Shown: positions 1 through 9,502, numbered from the stretch's first letter. The stretch is DNA of 64,000 bases from Limobrevibacterium gyesilva (GCF_025989185.1 NZ_JAPDNT010000023.1:1-64000); one strand, 5' to 3'. Numbers and translations are program-made. The notes: generated by a model from the letters alone, not told the origin.

Positions 1-1
1 G

Positions 2-1144
2 GCTTCGACGACCAGCTCCGCCCCTTCCAGCGCCGCCGCCACCGTCGGGCAGCGCGTGACCGCCGCGGCCAGGCGTTCGCTGGTCCAGGACGCATCGACC
101 TCGCCGGCGTCGCGCAGCGTGGCCCAGGCCGAGCACGCCGCCCTGCTCGCCGCGCCGGATGCGATCGCCGCCCGCCACGCCCAGGCGCTGGACGCGCTGG
201 AAACCACCGAGGCGACGCATCGCCGCGCCGCCGAGGCCCTGCAACAGGCCGAGAGCGAAGCTAGCTCTGCCGACCATGCTGCCCGCGCCATCGAGTCCAC
301 GCTGGCCGCCGCGCGCGAGCGGGCCGTGCGCCTGGAAGGCGAGCTGACGCAGGCCGACCAGGCCTGGGGAACCGTGGCCGAGCGCATCCTGGAGCGCCTG
401 GGCGCCGATCCCGCCTTGCCCGACCCGCCCGCCGGCCACGGCCCGGAGCTGGAGGAGAAGGCGCGCCGGCGCATGGAGCGGCTGCAGCGCGAGCGCGAGG
501 AGATGGGCCCGGTGAACCTGCGCGCCGAGGTGGAAGCCGAGGAGATCGGCAAGCAGATCGACACCATCGTGCGCGAGCGCGAGGAATTGACCACCGCCAT
601 CGCCAAGCTGCGCGGCTCCATCGGCAACCTCAACCGCGAGGGCCGCGAGCGGCTGGCGGCGGTGTTCGAGCAGGTGGACAAGCACTTCCAGGCGCTGTTC
701 GCGCGCATGTTCGGCGGCGGGCGGGCGCATCTGGCACTGGTGGGCTCGGACGATCCGCTGCAGGCGGGGCTGGAGATCTATGCGCAGCCGCCAGGCAAGA
801 AGCTCGCCACCCTGTCGCTGCTGTCGGGCGGCGAGCAGGCGCTGACCGCGCTGTCGCTGATCTTCGCGGTGTTCCGCTGCAACCCGGCGCCGGTCTGCGT
901 GCTGGACGAGGTGGACGCGCCGCTGGACGACGCCAACGTGGACCGTTTCTGCACGCTGCTGGAAGACATGGTGCGCGAGACCGGCACCCGCTTCCTGGTG
1001 GTGACGCATCATCACCTGACCATGGCTCGGATGGACCGGCTGTACGGGGTGACGATGCAGGAACGCGGCGTGTCGCGGCTGCTGTCCGTGGATCTGCAAC
1101 GCGCGGCCGAGATGGTGGACGCGCCGCGCATGGCGGCGGAGTAG
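2..1144 (+). CDS. smc: Chromosome segregation ATPase SMC, C-terminal part (5' end outside window)
   Basis: The frame is open from base 2, so the gene enters from the left and only about 380 C-terminal residues are present. SMC dimers form ring-shaped condensin complexes that compact and segregate the chromosome. The visible part is an Ala/Glu/Arg-rich coiled coil (roughly the first 200 residues) followed by the C-terminal half of the ATPase head. The ABC signature LSGGEQ is at about residue 274, and the Walker B/D-loop [13 protein letters not shown] is near residue 298. The tail [22 protein letters not shown] fits the switch region of bacterial SMC. The Walker A motif, N-terminal coil and hinge lie upstream and cannot be checked. 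Family assignment is secure. Confidence 0.93.
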   Translation, partial: ASTTSSAPSSAAATVGQRVTAAARRSLVQDASTSPASRSVAQAEHAALLAAPDAIAARHAQALDALETTEATHRRAAEALQQAESEASSADHAARAIESTLAAARERAVRLEGELTQADQAWGTVAERILERLGADPALPDPPAGHGPELEEKARRRMERLQREREEMGPVNLRAEVEAEEIGKQIDTIVREREELTTAIAKLRGSIGNLNREGRERLAAVFEQVDKHFQALFARMFGGGRAHLALVGSDDPLQAGLEIYAQPPGKKLATLSLLSGGEQALTALSLIFAVFRCNPAPVCVLDEVDAPLDDANVDRFCTLLEDMVRETGTRFLVVTHHHLTMARMDRLYGVTMQERGVSRLLSVDLQRAAEMVDAPRMAAE

Positions 1145-1292
1145 CGCGGCACCGGGCGGGCGGTTCCGTCCTGCCCCGCGGCATCGCTCGCCAACGCCGG
1201 GTCCGGGCGCGACCTCCCTTTCCCGAAACTTTGCACGGGACCGTGGCACGTGCGGCTTGTCTTGGCGGGTGCGCGGGATCACGGTAACCCGC

Positions 1293-2414
1293 ATGCAGAT
1301 CGTCGCGGTCGAGACGTTTGCCTTCCGGCGCCTGATGGACGGGCGGCACTTCAACCCCTCGACACGCTGGCACGAGCGGCGGGCGCCGCTGGTACGCATC
1401 ACCACGCGTGACGGGCTGCGCGGGCTGGGCGAAGGCTGGTGCGAGCAGGAGGCGATCGAGGCATTCCATGCCCAGATACGGCAGGCCGCGCCGCTGCTGC
1501 TGGGTGCCGATGCCCGCGAGACCGACGATATCTGGCAGTCGCTGCGCGCGCTCCCGGCGGACCCGCCGTGGGCGGGGGCGGCCGCGGCAGCCGCGGTGGA
1601 CATGGCGCTGTGGGACCTGCGGGCGCAGCGCGAGGAAGCGCCGCTGTTTCGCCTGCTGTGCGCCAACCAGGGGCGGGGCAACCATGCCCGTGCCAGCTAC
1701 GTGCCCGTCTATGCCAGCGGCGGGCTGTATGCCGACGGCAAGACCGAAGAGCACCTGGCCGCGGAGATGCGCGGCTATGCCGAGCGCGGCTTCACGGCGA
1801 TGAAGATGAAGATCGGGGCGCTGTCGCTGGAGGCCGACATGGCGCGCGTCGCCGCCGTGCGCAACGCGCTGGGCGACGACGCCACGATCATCGTGGACGC
1901 GCTCGGGCGGCTCGATCGCGACTGCGCGCCGGCCTGGGCGCGGCGGCTCGCCGCGCTGGGCGTGCGGCACATCCAGACGCCCTTACCCGCCACTGACGTC
2001 GAGGGTTTGGCGGCGCTGAACCAAGCCGGCCCGTTGCGGGTGATCGCCGGCGAGGCCGCATTCCGCCCCACGGTGTTCCAGGCGCTGGCCGGCGCGGTGG
2101 ACTGGCTGCAGTTCAACCCCGGCCTGACCGGCATCGCCGGCGCCCTGTGCCTGCCGCAGGGCCCGCATCTGTCGCCGCAATGCCATGCCACCGCCGTGCT
2201 GCAGGCGGCTTGCCTGCACATCGGTGCGGGCTGCGGCGCCGTCGCCTGCGAGTTCCATATGTTCCACAACCACATGCACGACATCCTGCCGGCCCCCATG
2301 CGGCAGGTCACGGGTGGGTGCATCGCGCTGGACGACCGGCCGGGGCTGGGCATCGACGCCGAACTGCTGGACAGCCAGCCGGGGATCAGCCGGGTCTGGT
2401 CCGCTTCCGTCTGA
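1293..2414 (+). CDS. Enolase-superfamily (mandelate racemase/muconate lactonizing) protein with degenerate metal site
   Basis: A 373-residue protein of the MR/MLE family, whose members abstract a proton alpha to a carboxylate using Mg2+. I start at the ATG at 1293 (MQIVAVETF), the usual family N-terminus; a TTG at 1257 would add 12 residues. The KxK catalytic pair is seen as K171/K173 (MKMKIG) and the first metal ligand as D202. The usual D-x-N at that point reads DAL, and the second-ligand IEEP motif reads IQTP (Q228, T229). A later Glu (E254, AGEAAF) is kept. The fold is clear, but the metal site looks incomplete, so substrate and even activity are uncertain. It stands alone downstream of smc and converges on greB. 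Confidence 0.8.
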   Translation: MQIVAVETFAFRRLMDGRHFNPSTRWHERRAPLVRITTRDGLRGLGEGWCEQEAIEAFHAQIRQAAPLLLGADARETDDIWQSLRALPADPPWAGAAAAAAVDMALWDLRAQREEAPLFRLLCANQGRGNHARASYVPVYASGGLYADGKTEEHLAAEMRGYAERGFTAMKMKIGALSLEADMARVAAVRNALGDDATIIVDALGRLDRDCAPAWARRLAALGVRHIQTPLPATDVEGLAALNQAGPLRVIAGEAAFRPTVFQALAGAVDWLQFNPGLTGIAGALCLPQGPHLSPQCHATAVLQAACLHIGAGCGAVACEFHMFHNHMHDILPAPMRQVTGGCIALDDRPGLGIDAELLDSQPGISRVWSASV

Positions 2415-2435
2415 GACGAGACGGCATGGCCGGTG

Positions 2436-2969
2436 TCAGGCCGTGACGCCGGGGTAGCGGATGGCAAGGATCTCGACCTCCTCCAGCCCCGCGGGGGTCT
2501 GCATCTTCACCACGTCGCCGACCCGCCCGCGCAGCAGGGCCCGCGCGATCGGCGAATGCAGGCTGACCTCGCCGCGCCGTATGTCGGCCTCGTCCACGCC
2601 CAGGATCGTGACCGTGCGTTCCTCGTCGCGCTCGTTGGCATAGGTGACGGTGGCGCCGAAGAACACCTGCCCGCGGTTGGTCTGGCGGGCGGGATCGACC
2701 ACCTCGGCGTTCTCCAGCCGCTTGCCCAGGAAGCGCGCGCGGCGGTCGATCTCGCGCAGGCGCTTCTTGCCGTAGATGTAATCGCCGTTCTCCGAGCGGT
2801 CGCCGTTCCCCGCGGCCCAGGAGACGATCTCGACCACTTTCGGGCGTTCCACCCGCATCAGTTCGTGCAGTTCCGCACGCAGGCGCGCATGGCCCGTGGG
2901 GGTCATGTAGTTCTTCGTGCCGGGCGGCAGCGCCGGGGCGGCGTCATCGTCGTCGAGATCGGTTGCCAT
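2436..2969 (-). CDS. greB: Transcription elongation factor GreB
   Basis: A 177-residue Gre factor, which inserts a coiled coil into the RNA polymerase secondary channel and stimulates cleavage of backtracked RNA. The tip motif reads GDRSENGDYIYGKKRLREID; the YIYGKKRLREID part is typical of GreB rather than GreA. The C-terminal FKBP-like domain (GATVTYANERDEERTVTILG, then SLHSPIARALLRG) is complete. The N-terminus carries an acidic stretch (DLDDDDAA) before the Gre coiled coil. The ATG at 2969 is the last in-frame start that keeps the whole domain; the longer open frame upstream is a shadow of the ABC transporter. It diverges from that transporter with about 90 bp between starts. Confidence 0.9.
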   Translation of the reverse strand: MATDLDDDDAAPALPPGTKNYMTPTGHARLRAELHELMRVERPKVVEIVSWAAGNGDRSENGDYIYGKKRLREIDRRARFLGKRLENAEVVDPARQTNRGQVFFGATVTYANERDEERTVTILGVDEADIRRGEVSLHSPIARALLRGRVGDVVKMQTPAGLEEVEILAIRYPGVTA

Positions 2970-3059
2970 GGCGCAGATATAAGGCGAACCTCGGGGCCGT
3001 GCAGCCCGCCCGCCGGGCAGGACGGCATGGATCCTGATGGCGCGGTGCGAAGGTACACA

Positions 3060-4907
3060 ATGTTCACGTTCTTCGAGAATCTGCTGCGCCCCACGGAGAT
3101 CTCGCCCGAGGCGCCGCCGCCGGCGCTGGACGAGAAGCGCGGCCTGCTGCGGTTCTACTGGCATTTCGCCCGCCAGGTGCGCGGCCTGATCGTGGCCCTG
3201 TTCGCCGCCGGACTCGCGGTAGCCCTGCTGGATGCCACGATCCCGGTATTCATCGGGCACGTTGTCACGCTGGTTTCGACGCATCGGCCGGAGACGCTGC
3301 TGGCCGAGCAATGGAAGCAGCTTCTGGGCATGGCGGCCCTGCTGCTGGTCGCCCGCCCGGCGGCGCTGCTGCTGCAGAACCTGATCACCAACCAGGCCAT
3401 CGCCGCCGGCATGACCAACATGGTGCGCTGGCAGAGCCACTGGCACGTGGTGCGGCAGAGCTGGACGTTCTTCCAGAACGACTTCGCCGGGCGCATCGCC
3501 AACCGGGTGATGCAGACCGGCCCGTCGCTGCGGGAGAGCATCGTCAGCGGCACCAATGCCGTGTGGTACATCCTGGTCTACGGCACCAGCGCGGTGACGC
3601 TGCTGGCCCACGTGGACTGGCGGCTCGCGGCGCCGATGCTGTGCTGGTTCTGCGCCTATGGCGGCATGCTGCGCTTCTTCGTGCCGCGCCTGCGCGACCG
3701 CTCGCGCGCCATGTCGAACGTGCGCTCGGCGCTGACCGGGCGGATCGTGGACAGCTACACCAACATCCTGACGGTGAAGCTGTTCGCCCGCGCCCGCGAC
3801 GAGGACGATTTCGTGCGCGAGACGGTGGAGGAACACACCGACGCCTTCCGCGACCAGCTGCGCCTGAGCACGCGCTTCGTGCTGACGCTCACGCTGATGA
3901 ATGCGAGCCTGCTGGTCGGCACCGGCGCCATGTCGATCTGGCTGTGGACGGCGGGGCATATCGAGGTCGGCGCCGTCGCCATGGCGCTGCCGCTGGCTTG
4001 GCAGATCGCCAACATGGCCGGCTGGGTGGCGCAGAATATCACCGCGATCTTCGAGAACGTGGGCGTGGTGCAGGAAGGCATGCGCTCCATCGCCGTGCCG
4101 CGGCAGATGCCGGACGCGCCCGGCGCCGCCAAGTTGCAGGTGACGCAGGGCGGCATCACCTTCCAGCATGTGCGCTTCGGCTACGGCACCGCGCGCGGGG
4201 TGCTGCACGACCTGTCGCTGGACATCCGGCCGGGCGAGCGGGTGGGGCTGGTCGGGCATTCCGGCGCCGGCAAGTCGACGCTGGTGAACCTGCTGCTGCA
4301 TTTCCATGCGCCCGAATCCGGCCGCATCCTGATCGACGGACAGGACATCGCCACCGTCACGCAGGAGAGCCTGCGCACGCAGATCGCCATGGTGACGCAG
4401 GACACCTCGCTGCTGCACCGTTCGATCCGCGACAACATCCGCTATGGCCGCCCGTGGGCCAGTGAGGCGGAGATCGTCGCCGCCGCCCGCCAGGCCGAGG
4501 CGCTGGACTTCATCGAGACGCTGGAAGACTGGGACGGCCGGCGCGGGTTCGACGCGCATGTGGGCGAGCGCGGCGTGAAGCTGTCGGGGGGCCAGCGCCA
4601 GCGTATCGCCATCGCCCGCGTGATCCTGAAGGACGCGCCCATTCTGGTGCTGGACGAAGCCACCTCTGCGCTCGACTCGGAAGTGGAGGCGGCGATCCAG
4701 TCGCAGCTGGAGACGCTGATGCGCGGGCGCACGGTGATCGCCATCGCCCATCGCCTGTCCACCATCGCGCGCATGGACCGGCTGGTGGTGCTGGACCACG
4801 GCCGCATCGCCGAACACGGCGACCACGCTGCCCTGCTGGCGGCCGGCGGGCCGTACGCGCGCATGTGGCTGCGGCAGTCCGGCGGGTTTGCGCAGGCGGC
4901 GCAGTAA
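3060..4907 (+). CDS. ABC-type exporter, fused permease and ATPase (ABCB/MsbA-like)
   Basis: A 615-residue half-transporter that should act as a homodimer in the inner membrane. An N-terminal six-helix exporter domain (about residues 35-330) is followed by the nucleotide-binding domain: Walker A GHSGAGKST at 399-407, signature LSGGQ at 508-512, Walker B ILVLDEAT at 528-535 and the H-loop in IAIAHRLST. The open frame extends upstream to 2433, but that stretch overlaps greB on the other strand and has no transporter sequence. The ATG at 3060 (MFTFFENLL) is therefore the start. Substrate is not evident; family members export lipids, peptides or drugs. It converges on the downstream EamA gene. Confidence 0.88.
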   Translation: MFTFFENLLRPTEISPEAPPPALDEKRGLLRFYWHFARQVRGLIVALFAAGLAVALLDATIPVFIGHVVTLVSTHRPETLLAEQWKQLLGMAALLLVARPAALLLQNLITNQAIAAGMTNMVRWQSHWHVVRQSWTFFQNDFAGRIANRVMQTGPSLRESIVSGTNAVWYILVYGTSAVTLLAHVDWRLAAPMLCWFCAYGGMLRFFVPRLRDRSRAMSNVRSALTGRIVDSYTNILTVKLFARARDEDDFVRETVEEHTDAFRDQLRLSTRFVLTLTLMNASLLVGTGAMSIWLWTAGHIEVGAVAMALPLAWQIANMAGWVAQNITAIFENVGVVQEGMRSIAVPRQMPDAPGAAKLQVTQGGITFQHVRFGYGTARGVLHDLSLDIRPGERVGLVGHSGAGKSTLVNLLLHFHAPESGRILIDGQDIATVTQESLRTQIAMVTQDTSLLHRSIRDNIRYGRPWASEAEIVAAARQAEALDFIETLEDWDGRRGFDAHVGERGVKLSGGQRQRIAIARVILKDAPILVLDEATSALDSEVEAAIQSQLETLMRGRTVIAIAHRLSTIARMDRLVVLDHGRIAEHGDHAALLAAGGPYARMWLRQSGGFAQAAQ

Positions 4908-4918
4908 TATCGGCGGCT

Positions 4919-5800
4919 CTACCCCGCGGCCCTGCCGCCGGCGCGGGGCACCGCATTGACGAGCCAGCATCCGGCGGACGCCACGACCAGCCCCGCGACG
5001 GCGAGCGGACTCAGCCGCTCGCCCAGCAGCCCCCACGCAAGCAAAGCCGCCGTGCCGGGAACGAGATAGAAGTTCGCGGTCGTGCGTGCGGCGGTGCCGC
5101 GGGCAAGCATGGCGAAGTAGAGCCCCATCCCGCCCATGGAAACCATGACGGTGTTCCAAGCAATGGACGCAATGGCGCCGCCCGTCCAGTCGGCGCGCGG
5201 CGCCTCCAGCAGCCACGCCCCAAGGGCCGCGACGACCGAAGCGGACAGGAACTGCGCCGTGGCGCTGGGCAGCAGCGGCACGCCACGGCAGAACCGCCCG
5301 AAATAGAGCGTCCCCGCGACCAGGCCGATCACCCCGACAAAGGCCAGCACGAGCCCCTGGAACCGGGTGGCGCTTTCCAGCGCCGCCTGCCCCACCACCA
5401 GACCGACACCCGCCAGGCCCAGAGCCAGCCCCAGCCATTGGCCCGTGCGCAGCCGCTCGCGCAGAAGCACCAGGCCGAAGGCTGCCGTCAGCAGCGGGGT
5501 CAGGGATTGCACGAGCGCGATCTGGGCAGCCGGCGCCATCAACAGGCCGACATGCGGCGCCATCAGCCCGACGGCATTCAGCAGCGCCCCGGCAACCGCG
5601 CAATGCAGCCCTTGCCGTCCGGCAATCGGTTGCCAGGACCGGCGCAGCACCAGCATCAGCGCCACCAACGCGATTGCGCATGCCGCCAGCCGGATGGCGA
5701 CGAACAGCAGCGGCGAGAGATACCGCAAGCCGGTCTTGGCGGCGATGAAGGACGAGCTCCAGAGCAGGACGAAGATCAGTGGCGCGAGCCGGGCCAGCAT
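4919..5800 (-). CDS. EamA/DMT-superfamily transporter
   Basis: A 293-residue, very hydrophobic protein with about ten predicted transmembrane segments in two EamA repeats. The N-terminal LIFVLLWSSSFIAAKTGLRY and the second-half LLGERLSPLAVAGLVVASAG are classic EamA motifs. Such proteins usually export small metabolites such as amino acids. The ATG at 5800 is preferred over an in-frame GTG two codons upstream, because GAGAGGAG sits just before it at proper spacing. It lies tail-to-tail with the ABC exporter gene. Its substrate cannot be told from sequence. Confidence 0.85.
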   Translation of the reverse strand: MLARLAPLIFVLLWSSSFIAAKTGLRYLSPLLFVAIRLAACAIALVALMLVLRRSWQPIAGRQGLHCAVAGALLNAVGLMAPHVGLLMAPAAQIALVQSLTPLLTAAFGLVLLRERLRTGQWLGLALGLAGVGLVVGQAALESATRFQGLVLAFVGVIGLVAGTLYFGRFCRGVPLLPSATAQFLSASVVAALGAWLLEAPRADWTGGAIASIAWNTVMVSMGGMGLYFAMLARGTAARTTANFYLVPGTAALLAWGLLGERLSPLAVAGLVVASAGCWLVNAVPRAGGRAAG

Positions 5801-5867
5801 CGCCACTCCTCTCTGAAGGCGTACTCCTCCTGGCCTGCTTCCCGGACGGAGAGAGCCCTGCCCGTGC

Positions 5868-6689
5868 CTATCGTCCCTGGAACGACGGCGGCCGCTTCTC
5901 CAGGAACGCGGACACCGCTTCCAGGTGGTCTTCGGTGTTGTGGCAGATGCCCTGCATGACCGCGCAGAGCTCCAGGTATTCCGGCATCTCCATCTTCTGC
6001 GCCGCCTTCAGCAGCCGCTTGGTCAGGCGCACGGAGCGGGGCGGCTTGGCGGCGAAGGTGGCGGCCAGTTCGCGGGCGCGGGGGATCAGCGTGTCCGGCT
6101 CGGTCAGTTCCAGGAAGATGCCGACGGAAAGCGCCTCGCCCGCGTCCAGGATGCGGCCGGAGAAGGTCATCTCCGCCGCCCGCTGGTAGCCCACCAGGCG
6201 TTGCAGCAGCCAGCCGCCGCCGTCGCCGGGGATGATGCCCAGGTTCACGAAGGTCTCGCCCACCTTGGCCTCGGTCGAGCCCAGGCGGATGTCGCACATG
6301 CAGGCGAGGTCGAAGCCGGCGCCGACGGCGGGGCCGTTCACCGCGGCGATGGCCGGCACTTCCAGCCGGTGCATTGCCAGGGCCATCCGCTGGATGCCCT
6401 GGCGGTAGCGGTTCTGCACCGTGTAGACGTCGCCAGCGAAGCTGCCCTGCTCGCGGTTGAGCATGTGCTTGACGTTGCCGCCGGCCGAGAACGACGAGCC
6501 TTCCCCGGTGATGATGAGGGCCGACACCCCCTCCTCCCGGTTGATCCAGTCCGCCACCTCGACGATCTCGGCCGCCAGCTTCGTGCCCGTCAGCTCGTTG
6601 CGCACGTCGTGGCGGCCGAGCGTCAGCGTGGCGACCCGGCCTTCCAGATCGAGGCGCGAATCGATCAGCTCCGGTGGCGGTTGCGGCAT
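5868..6689 (-). CDS. Enoyl-CoA hydratase/isomerase (crotonase) family protein
   Basis: A 273-residue crotonase-fold protein. Both oxyanion-hole segments are visible: FSAGGNVKHM and GPAVGAGFDLACMCDIRL. In the active-site segment, where hydratases have PE(I/L)xLG, this protein reads ETFVNLGIIPGDGG, so the first catalytic Glu appears to be Phe. The second Glu position (AAEMTFSGR) is kept. That pattern is common in crotonases that are not simple hydratases, such as isomerases, so I keep the call at family level. It begins 17 bp after the class III aminotransferase gene on the same strand, suggesting one transcript and a role in breakdown of an amino- or CoA-linked compound. Confidence 0.85.
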   Translation of the reverse strand: MPQPPPELIDSRLDLEGRVATLTLGRHDVRNELTGTKLAAEIVEVADWINREEGVSALIITGEGSSFSAGGNVKHMLNREQGSFAGDVYTVQNRYRQGIQRMALAMHRLEVPAIAAVNGPAVGAGFDLACMCDIRLGSTEAKVGETFVNLGIIPGDGGGWLLQRLVGYQRAAEMTFSGRILDAGEALSVGIFLELTEPDTLIPRARELAATFAAKPPRSVRLTKRLLKAAQKMEMPEYLELCAVMQGICHNTEDHLEAVSAFLEKRPPSFQGR

Positions 6690-6706
6690 GCCCTGTCCTC
6701 CCCCGT

Positions 6707-8038
6707 TCAGAGGGAGGCTACCGCGTCGTCCACCGCGTCGCCCAGCCGTTCCACGATGGCGTCGATATCGGCCGCGGTGGCGATATAGGGCGGCGCGATG
6801 CAGATATGGTCGCCGTGCTTGCCGTCGATGGTGCCGCCCATCGGGTAGATGGCGAGCCCCCGGTCGAACGCCGCCTGCTTGATCCGTTCGTTGAGCTTCA
6901 GCGCGGGGTCGAACGTGGCCTTGGTGGCGCGGTCGGTGACCAGCTCGATCGCCTGGAACAGCCCGCGGCCGCGGATGTCGCCGACATGGCGGTGGTTGCC
7001 GAGACGCTCGGTCAGGCCGGCGGCCAGGCGCTCGCCCATGGCGCGCACATTGGCGACCAGGTTGTCCTCGCGGATCACCTTCTGCACCGCCAGCGCCGCC
7101 GCGCAGGCGACGGGATGCGCCTGGTAGGTGTGGCCGTGCATGAAGCTGCCGGAGCCGGCGCGGAAGGCGTCGATGATGCGCTTGCCGATCAGGATGCCGC
7201 CGATCGGCTGGTAGCCGCCGCCCAGGCCCTTGGCGACGATCTGGATGTCCGGGGTGATGCCTTCCTGCTCCCAGGCATGCAGCGTGCCGGTGCGGCCCAT
7301 GCCGCACATCACCTCGTCCAGGATCATCAATGCGCCGTGGCGGTCGCAGATCTCGCGCATCTTCTTGAAATAGCCGGGAAGTGCCGTCACGCAGCCGGTG
7401 GTGGCGCCGACCACTGGCTCGGCGCAGAAGGCGATGACGTTCTGCGGGCCGAGGCGCTGGAACTCGGCCTCCAGCTCGTCGGCTAGGCGCTGGACGTATT
7501 GCTCGTCGGTTTCGTCGTCGCGCTGGAAGCGGTAGGCGAAGCAGGGGCTTACCAGGCTGAACGCCTCCGACAGGATCGGCGCGTACGGGGCGCGGCGCAT
7601 CATGTTGCCGCCGGCCGACAGCGCGCCCAGCGTGTTGCCGTGATAGCCCTGCCGCCGGGCGATGTAGCGGGTGCGCTGGGGCTGGCCGATCTCCAGGAAA
7701 TACTGCCGCGCCAGCTTGATCGCGGCCTCCATCCCCTCGGAGCCGGAGGAGCAGAAATAGGCGTGGCTCAGCCCGCCCGGCTCGTCGCCCAGCAGCACAT
7801 CGGCCAGTTCCTCGGCCGCTTCGTTGGTGAACAGGGCGGTATGGACATACGCAACCTTGGAGAGCTGCTCGGCGATGGCCGCGTTGACCCGCGCATTGCC
7901 ATGCCCCAGGCACGCCACGGCGGCGCCGCCGGAGCCGTCGATGATCTTCTCGCCATCGGCGGTGTGCAGATAGATTCCCTCTCCGCGCACGGCCAGCATG
8001 GGGTCGGCGAACAGGGTGCGGTGGAGAACGCGGCTCAT
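6707..8038 (-). CDS. Class III PLP-dependent aminotransferase
   Basis: A 443-residue fold-type I aminotransferase. It shows the cofactor-phosphate loop SSGSEGMEAAIKLARQY, the PLP-ring motif LILDEVMCGMGRTG and the Schiff-base lysine in VAKGLGGGYQPIGG. Family members use omega-amino acids, GABA, beta-alanine or diamines with pyruvate or 2-oxoglutarate. The ATG at 8038 (MSRVLHRT) gives the usual family length; the longer open frame upstream is unsupported. It is the first gene of a two-gene minus-strand unit with the crotonase. The promoter must lie in the roughly 285 bp shared with the divergent atp operon. Exact donor specificity is not visible. Confidence 0.88.
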   Translation of the reverse strand: MSRVLHRTLFADPMLAVRGEGIYLHTADGEKIIDGSGGAAVACLGHGNARVNAAIAEQLSKVAYVHTALFTNEAAEELADVLLGDEPGGLSHAYFCSSGSEGMEAAIKLARQYFLEIGQPQRTRYIARRQGYHGNTLGALSAGGNMMRRAPYAPILSEAFSLVSPCFAYRFQRDDETDEQYVQRLADELEAEFQRLGPQNVIAFCAEPVVGATTGCVTALPGYFKKMREICDRHGALMILDEVMCGMGRTGTLHAWEQEGITPDIQIVAKGLGGGYQPIGGILIGKRIIDAFRAGSGSFMHGHTYQAHPVACAAALAVQKVIREDNLVANVRAMGERLAAGLTERLGNHRHVGDIRGRGLFQAIELVTDRATKATFDPALKLNERIKQAAFDRGLAIYPMGGTIDGKHGDHICIAPPYIATAADIDAIVERLGDAVDDAVASL

Positions 8039-8252
8039 GATATGGAATCCTCGTGCGAACGGACGGCGGCGGACTGGTTGGACAGCAGGCGCATCACCGG
8101 CCATTCGTTCCATGGATTTCCGCAGCCCGCAACGCATGTTTCCCGCCGGATCAGGGCATCGCGCCACCCGGCTTGCAACGCGGCATGGCGATGCTGCCTT
8201 GCAACACGCCAGCACGCGGCAAGATCGTTGCTGCAGTGCGGCTGAACCATTC

Positions 8253-8281
8253 TTGACACACCCGCAACCCAACGCTAGCAA
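8253..8281 (+). promoter_or_regulatory. Candidate sigma-70 promoter of the atp (F0) operon
   Basis: A perfect -35 hexamer TTGACA (8253-8258) is followed after 17 bases by TAGCAA (8276-8281). The latter is a weak -10 but holds the conserved T, A and A positions. It lies 42 bases before the atpI start, in the divergent intergenic region. Predicted from sequence only. Confidence 0.5.
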
Positions 8282-8323
8282 GCCCACGCCTTCCGGCAAG
8301 GGAACTTGCCAAAGGACGAACGA

Positions 8324-8647
8324 ATGAGCGGAGAACGGGGCGGCGGCAAAGGGTCCTTCGAGGACCGCCTTGCTTCTGCCCGGCGCAAGCAGGGCCTGGA
8401 TGCCCCGCCGCCGGGGCCGGAGAAGTCCGGCAGCGGCGGCGACCTGTCCCCGATGGGGGTGGGCTTGCGGGTGGGTGTGGAGATGGTGTCCGCACTGGTG
8501 GTGGCCGTGGCCATCGGCTGGTGGCTGGATAAGTGGCTGCACACCAAGCCGTTTCTGCTCGCGCTGTTCGTGCTGCTGGGGGGCGCGGCCGGGATTGCGA
8601 ATGTTTGGCGCCTGATGGCGCCGAAACGCCCCCCGGACGGACCATAG
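8324..8647 (+). CDS. atpI: F0F1 ATP synthase assembly protein AtpI
   Basis: A 107-residue AtpI-type membrane protein, first gene of the F0 operon. AtpI proteins help assemble the c-ring. The N-terminal 45 residues are polar and glycine-rich. Two transmembrane helices follow (MVSALVVAVAIGWWLDKWL and FLLALFVLLGGAAGIANVW) with the family's DKW and N-W spacing. The ATG at 8324 has AAAGGA at a good distance; a TTG at 8306 would add six residues. The position immediately before atpB is the normal place in alphaproteobacteria. Confidence 0.88.
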   Translation: MSGERGGGKGSFEDRLASARRKQGLDAPPPGPEKSGSGGDLSPMGVGLRVGVEMVSALVVAVAIGWWLDKWLHTKPFLLALFVLLGGAAGIANVWRLMAPKRPPDGP

Positions 8648-8699
8648 GATACCGCATGGGGCGCGAGCGGCGCGACCCAAACAGACGAAGGACGATGCC

Positions 8700-9455
8700 G
8701 TGGCGGCCGGAGGACATACGATCGACGCTCTCGGGCAGTTCGAGCTCGCCACCGTTTTCGGGCCGGTCGGCGCGTCCGTCCGGTTCTCGCAATCCAACCT
8801 GATGATGGTGGTCGCGGCCGCCCTGATCCTGGCGCTGCTGTATTTCGGCATGCGGGCGAAGGCGGTGGTGCCGGGCCGCCTGCAGTCCATGGCCGAGCTG
8901 TGCTACGACGGCATCTACTCGATGTGCGTCGACCAGATCGGCCACGAGGGCAAGCGGTTCTTCCCGTTCATCTTCACCCTGTTCTTCTTCATCCTGCTGG
9001 GCAACCTGCTGGGCTTGGTGCCGTTCTCGTTCACCTTCACCAGCCACATCGCGGTGACGTTCGCGATGGCCGTGATGGTGATCGTGCTGGTGACGGTGGT
9101 GGCGCTGCGCATCCACGGCCTGCAGTTCTTCACCTATTTCTTCCCCGCCGGCGCGCCGAAGCTGCTGGCGCCGCTGATCATCCCGGTGGAGATGATCTCC
9201 TACCTCTCCCGCCCGGTCAGCCTCAGCATCCGTCTGTTCGCCAATATGGTGGCCGGCCACGTGATGTTCGAAGTGTTCGCCTCGTTCATCGTGATGATGG
9301 CGGGTGCCGGCGTGCTGGGCGCGATCGGCGCCATCGGGCCGCTGGCGCTGAACGTGGTCCTCGTGGGTTTCGAACTGCTGGTGGCCGTGCTGCAGGCCTA
9401 CGTGTTCGCGATCCTCACCTGCATCTACCTGCACGACGCCGTCCATCTGCACTAG
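8700..9455 (+). CDS. atpB: ATP synthase F0 subunit a
   Basis: A 251-residue integral membrane subunit that forms the proton half-channels against the c-ring. The essential arginine sits in SLSIRLFANMVAGH, and the C-terminal helix QAYVFAILTCIYLHDA is also typical. The start is a GTG at 8700 preceded by GAAGGACG. It is followed by the c-subunit gene 47 bp downstream. Length and motifs are normal for the family. Confidence 0.96.
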   Translation: MAAGGHTIDALGQFELATVFGPVGASVRFSQSNLMMVVAAALILALLYFGMRAKAVVPGRLQSMAELCYDGIYSMCVDQIGHEGKRFFPFIFTLFFFILLGNLLGLVPFSFTFTSHIAVTFAMAVMVIVLVTVVALRIHGLQFFTYFFPAGAPKLLAPLIIPVEMISYLSRPVSLSIRLFANMVAGHVMFEVFASFIVMMAGAGVLGAIGAIGPLALNVVLVGFELLVAVLQAYVFAILTCIYLHDAVHLH

Positions 9456-9502
9456 GCGCGGCAGTCCCCTCCACCAACCGGAAACACTAAAGGAATACAC
9501 AT

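Noticed and set aside
2970-5681. Very long minus-strand open frame (over 1000 codons) continuing upstream of greB
   Set aside because: It is the complement of the ABC exporter; only the last 177 codons (greB) show protein-like sequence.
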